64,000 nucleotides of DNA from Rhizobium sp. AQ_MP (GTDB lineage: Bacteria; Pseudomonadota; Alphaproteobacteria; Rhizobiales; Rhizobiaceae), in contig NZ_JACJVI010000011.1 of NCBI RefSeq assembly GCF_014237835.1, forward strand, positions 1-64,000. The letters are read 5' to 3'. The notes beneath the pieces are model-generated. The model searched no databases. It had not been told where the DNA came from and was given only the letters and a program-made list of their open reading frames with translations. The translations under genes were made by a program, and so were the position numbers. Below, piece after piece: positions 61,741-64,000 of the stretch. Positions within the stretch are counted from its first letter, which is position 1. The number at the start of each line of letters is the position of its first letter.

Positions 61741-63099
61741 TCAAATCCGCGGCAGATAGGTCTGGTAGTCGAAGCTGGAGACGGTGCGCAGATAGGCCAT
61801 GGCCTCCTTGCGCTTGGTGTCACCATAGATGCGCTGATACTCGGCGCCGAAAATGTCCTTGATGAAGGCCGAGGCGCGGAAGCGCTCGACGGCGGTCAGG
61901 AAGTCATAGGTCAGCATGTCGGGGTTTTCGGGCGCGCTGTCCGGCGTCGTGACCGGGCCCGGATCGAGGTCTTCTTCCAGACCGAGCAGGATGCCGCCGA
62001 GGATGGCGGCAAGCAGCAGATGCGGATTGGCGTCCGCTCCGGCGACCCGGTGTTCGATGCGGGCAGCCGGTCCGTCCTTGTCGGGAATGCGGATCGCCGT
62101 GCCGCGATTGCCGAAACCCCAGTCGATCTTGTCGGGCGCAAAGGAGCCTGGCTGGAAGCGGCGATAGGAATTGGCAAAGGGCGCGAAGATCAGCTGCGCA
62201 TCCTGCATGCTTTTGAGCATGCCGGCGGTGATCGACTTCAGCTTCACCGGTTCGCCGCCCTTGGCGTCGAGGATGTTCTTGCCGTCCCTGTCGATGATCG
62301 AGGCATGCACATGCAGCCCGGAGCCGGCGTGGTCGCCATAGGGCTTGGCCATGCAGGTGGCTTTGAGCCCATGCCGACGGGCGGCGAAATCGACGACGCG
62401 CTTCAGGTAGATGCAGTCGTCGGCGGCAGCCATCGGGTCGGGCTTGTGCAGGAGGTTGACCTCGAACTGGCCCGGGCCGAATTCGGCGGTCGTCGCATCG
62501 GCCGGCAGGCCCATGTGGTCGCAGTATTCGCGCACGGTCTCGAGGAAGTCTTCCATCGCGGCGGTCGCCCGCATGTCATAGAGCTGGTAGCCTTCGACCT
62601 CGCCGTTCATGACAAGCGCCTTCGGCGGCATCGGCACGCCGGCTTCGCGGAAATCCGGCTCCATGACGTAGAATTCGAGCTCGGTCGCCACGACCGGCGT
62701 CAGGCCCTTCTCCTCGAAGCGCTTCATCACATTGGCGAGGATGGCGCGCGGACAGACGTAATGCGGCTCGCCGGTGAGCGTGTGCATGGTGGCGAGCACC
62801 TGCTTGGAGCCGGCAGGCCCCCAGGGCAGGGTGGTCAGCGAATTCTTGGTGGGCACGCAAATGCCGTCTGGATCGCCGAGCGTCAGCGAGATCTTCGTGA
62901 TGTCGTCATTGTCGTCACCCCAGATGTCGAGCGACTGGGTGGAGGCCGGCAGGCGGACCGTGTTCTTCCAGACCTTGTCCTCGGCTTTCAGCGGGATCAT
63001 CTTGCCGCGTAGGTCGCCGTTCATGCCGACAAGCAGCACCTCGATGCGCGCGGAAGGATCGGCTGCGGTCTGATCGGCGGCCTTGGTCGGTGCTGTCAT
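61741..63099 (-). CDS. Glutamine synthetase-family enzyme, probable gamma-glutamylpolyamine synthetase
   Basis: This 452-residue protein belongs to the glutamine synthetase superfamily: ATELEFYVMEP (metal Glu), AEFGPGQFEVNLLHKPDPMAAADDC, GSGLHVHASI and FAPFANSYRRFQPGSFAP, NRGTAIRIP. It lacks the adenylylation Tyr region of GlnA and matches PuuA-like enzymes that join glutamate to putrescine or other amines. The divergent aminotransferase, typical of polyamine breakdown, supports this. The ATG at 63099 opens MTAPTKAADQTAAD. The frame stays open upstream to 63165 without support. Confidence 0.82.
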   Translation of the reverse strand: MTAPTKAADQTAADPSARIEVLLVGMNGDLRGKMIPLKAEDKVWKNTVRLPASTQSLDIWGDDNDDITKISLTLGDPDGICVPTKNSLTTLPWGPAGSKQVLATMHTLTGEPHYVCPRAILANVMKRFEEKGLTPVVATELEFYVMEPDFREAGVPMPPKALVMNGEVEGYQLYDMRATAAMEDFLETVREYCDHMGLPADATTAEFGPGQFEVNLLHKPDPMAAADDCIYLKRVVDFAARRHGLKATCMAKPYGDHAGSGLHVHASIIDRDGKNILDAKGGEPVKLKSITAGMLKSMQDAQLIFAPFANSYRRFQPGSFAPDKIDWGFGNRGTAIRIPDKDGPAARIEHRVAGADANPHLLLAAILGGILLGLEEDLDPGPVTTPDSAPENPDMLTYDFLTAVERFRASAFIKDIFGAEYQRIYGDTKRKEAMAYLRTVSSFDYQTYLPRI

Positions 63100-63290
63100 G
63101 GAAAACTCTCGTTGGCTATCGGGGCGAATTTGGCCGGAGGAACGCGGCAATCGGTGCCTTGCCAAACGCGTTTTGGAACGTCATGGTCGTAGCCGATAAT
63201 GTTCCGCCTTTCAATGCGGGGTAGGGCCGCCACACGGACCATGTTTGGCCGTGAAAGCAAGAGCTTCCGCCCCGATCGAGGATCCGACCC

Positions 63291-64000
63291 ATGAACAAGC
63301 CAGTAACCGCCGTCTCCAACCTCGGTGCCATCGACGCTGCCCACCATCTTCATCCCTTCTCGGACATGAAGAAGCTGAACGCGGCCGGCACCAAGATCAT
63401 CACCCGGGCGGAAGGCGTGCATATCTGGGATGCGACCGGCAAGCAGTATCTCGACGCCTTTGCCGGCCTCTGGTGCGTCAATGTCGGCTATGGGCGCAAA
63501 TCGATTGCCGATGTCGTGCATGCCCAGATGCTGGAACTGCCCTACTACAACACCTTCTTCGGCACCACGACCCCGCCGACGACCCTGCTTGCCCAGAAGA
63601 TCGCCGAAAAGACCGGACCGAAGATCAACCGGGTCTTCTTCTCCAATTCTGGCTCGGAAGCCTCCGATACCTGGTTCCGCATGGCGCGCGTCTACTGGAA
63701 GGCACTCGGCCATGAGACGAAGACGCAGGTGATCGCCCGCAAGAACGCCTATCATGGCTCCACCGTTGCCGGCGCCTCGCTCGGCGGCATGAAGTGGATG
63801 CACGAGCAGGGCAACCTGCCGATCGAGGGCATTCACCACATCAACCAGCCCTACTGGTATGCCGAGGGCGGCGATCTCTCGCCCGAGGATTTCGGCCTGA
63901 AGGTTGCCCGGGAACTCGAGGAGAAGATCATCGAGCTCGGCGAAGAGAATGTCGCGGCCTTCGTCGCCGAGCCGATCCAGGGGGCTGGTGGGGTCATCGT
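63291..64000 (+). CDS. Class III aminotransferase, putrescine/omega-amino acid type, partial at the right edge
   Basis: Only the first 236 codons lie in the window, and the frame is open at the edge. The protein starts MNKPVTAVSNLGAIDAAHHL and has the class III aminotransferase sequence ITRAEGVHIWDATGKQYLDAFAGLWCVNVGYG, then NRVFFSNSGSEASDTWFRMAR (cofactor phosphate) and RKNAYHGSTVAGASLGG. The catalytic Lys lies beyond the edge. The relatives are putrescine-pyruvate or omega-amino acid aminotransferases (SpuC-type). With the divergent PuuA-like gene it suggests a polyamine catabolism locus, sharing the 191-base promoter region at 63100-63290. Confidence 0.85.
   Translation, partial: MNKPVTAVSNLGAIDAAHHLHPFSDMKKLNAAGTKIITRAEGVHIWDATGKQYLDAFAGLWCVNVGYGRKSIADVVHAQMLELPYYNTFFGTTTPPTTLLAQKIAEKTGPKINRVFFSNSGSEASDTWFRMARVYWKALGHETKTQVIARKNAYHGSTVAGASLGGMKWMHEQGNLPIEGIHHINQPYWYAEGGDLSPEDFGLKVARELEEKIIELGEENVAAFVAEPIQGAGGVI

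Overview
The window is about 64 kb of GC-rich chromosomal DNA from an alphaproteobacterium, most likely a member of the Rhizobiaceae (Rhizobium/Agrobacterium/Sinorhizobium group). This rests on gene content and order: an RcGTA-type gene transfer agent (GTA) cluster, a feuN-feuP-feuQ-like osmoregulatory locus, a cytochrome c maturation operon followed by degP, a two-component pair, glnE and a PleC-like kinase, a CtrA box, and families of short palindromic intergenic repeats of the kind common in rhizobia. Identifications come from reading motifs and recalled family knowledge, not from a database search.

Region 1 (1-14.8 kb) is the tail half of a GTA: homologues of gp6, gp7, gp8, gp9, gp10, the tail-assembly chaperone, gp11, gp12, gp13, gp14 and gp15 in canonical order, all with open reading frames, followed by a small holin-like gene. 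The head half (terminase, portal, protease, capsid) would lie left of the window. The cluster is interrupted by cargo: an MFS transporter (1999-3225, minus), a HEPN/MNT toxin-antitoxin module with a frameshifted toxin (4780-5577, minus), a VapBC module (6518-7167, minus) and a Nudix hydrolase (7399-7983, plus). Palindromic repeats lie at the cargo boundaries, and two cargo genes take their stop codon from the repeat.

Region 2 (15-32 kb) is core regulation and respiration. It holds feuN/feuP/feuQ, a surface-antigen-like lipoprotein, and ccmI-ccmE-ccmF-ccmH behind an FNR/FixK-type box, with a 111-bp palindromic repeat inserted in frame near the start of ccmH. These are followed by a small antitoxin-like gene with a frameshifted doc/fic toxin, a Do/DegP protease, an OmpR-type response regulator with its kinase, glnE, and a chemoreceptor with a CheR-type C-terminal tail.

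Region 3 (32-46 kb) holds a PleC-like kinase, pepN, an unusual soluble protein with an N-terminal chemoreceptor tip and a C-terminal Cache-like domain, an EamA and an MFS transporter, a two-HTH protein, a small conserved-looking gene, a divergent uracil-DNA glycosylase, an Hsp70-like protein and two small proteins of unknown function.

Region 4 (46-64 kb) is mostly metabolic: an SDR lacking the usual catalytic Tyr-Lys, a GlcD-type flavoprotein, a beta-hydroxyacid dehydrogenase-like protein, ETF-ubiquinone oxidoreductase with a palindrome-filled promoter, a second VapBC pair, an L,D-transpeptidase behind a CtrA box, an HxlR regulator facing a quinone-oxidoreductase-like enzyme, a lipid-kinase-like protein, an Opp-type peptide ABC transporter (fused ATPase, two permeases, binding protein), and a polyamine-type glutamine synthetase divergent from an aminotransferase cut by the right edge. 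I saw no tRNA, rRNA, CRISPR array or complete insertion sequence.
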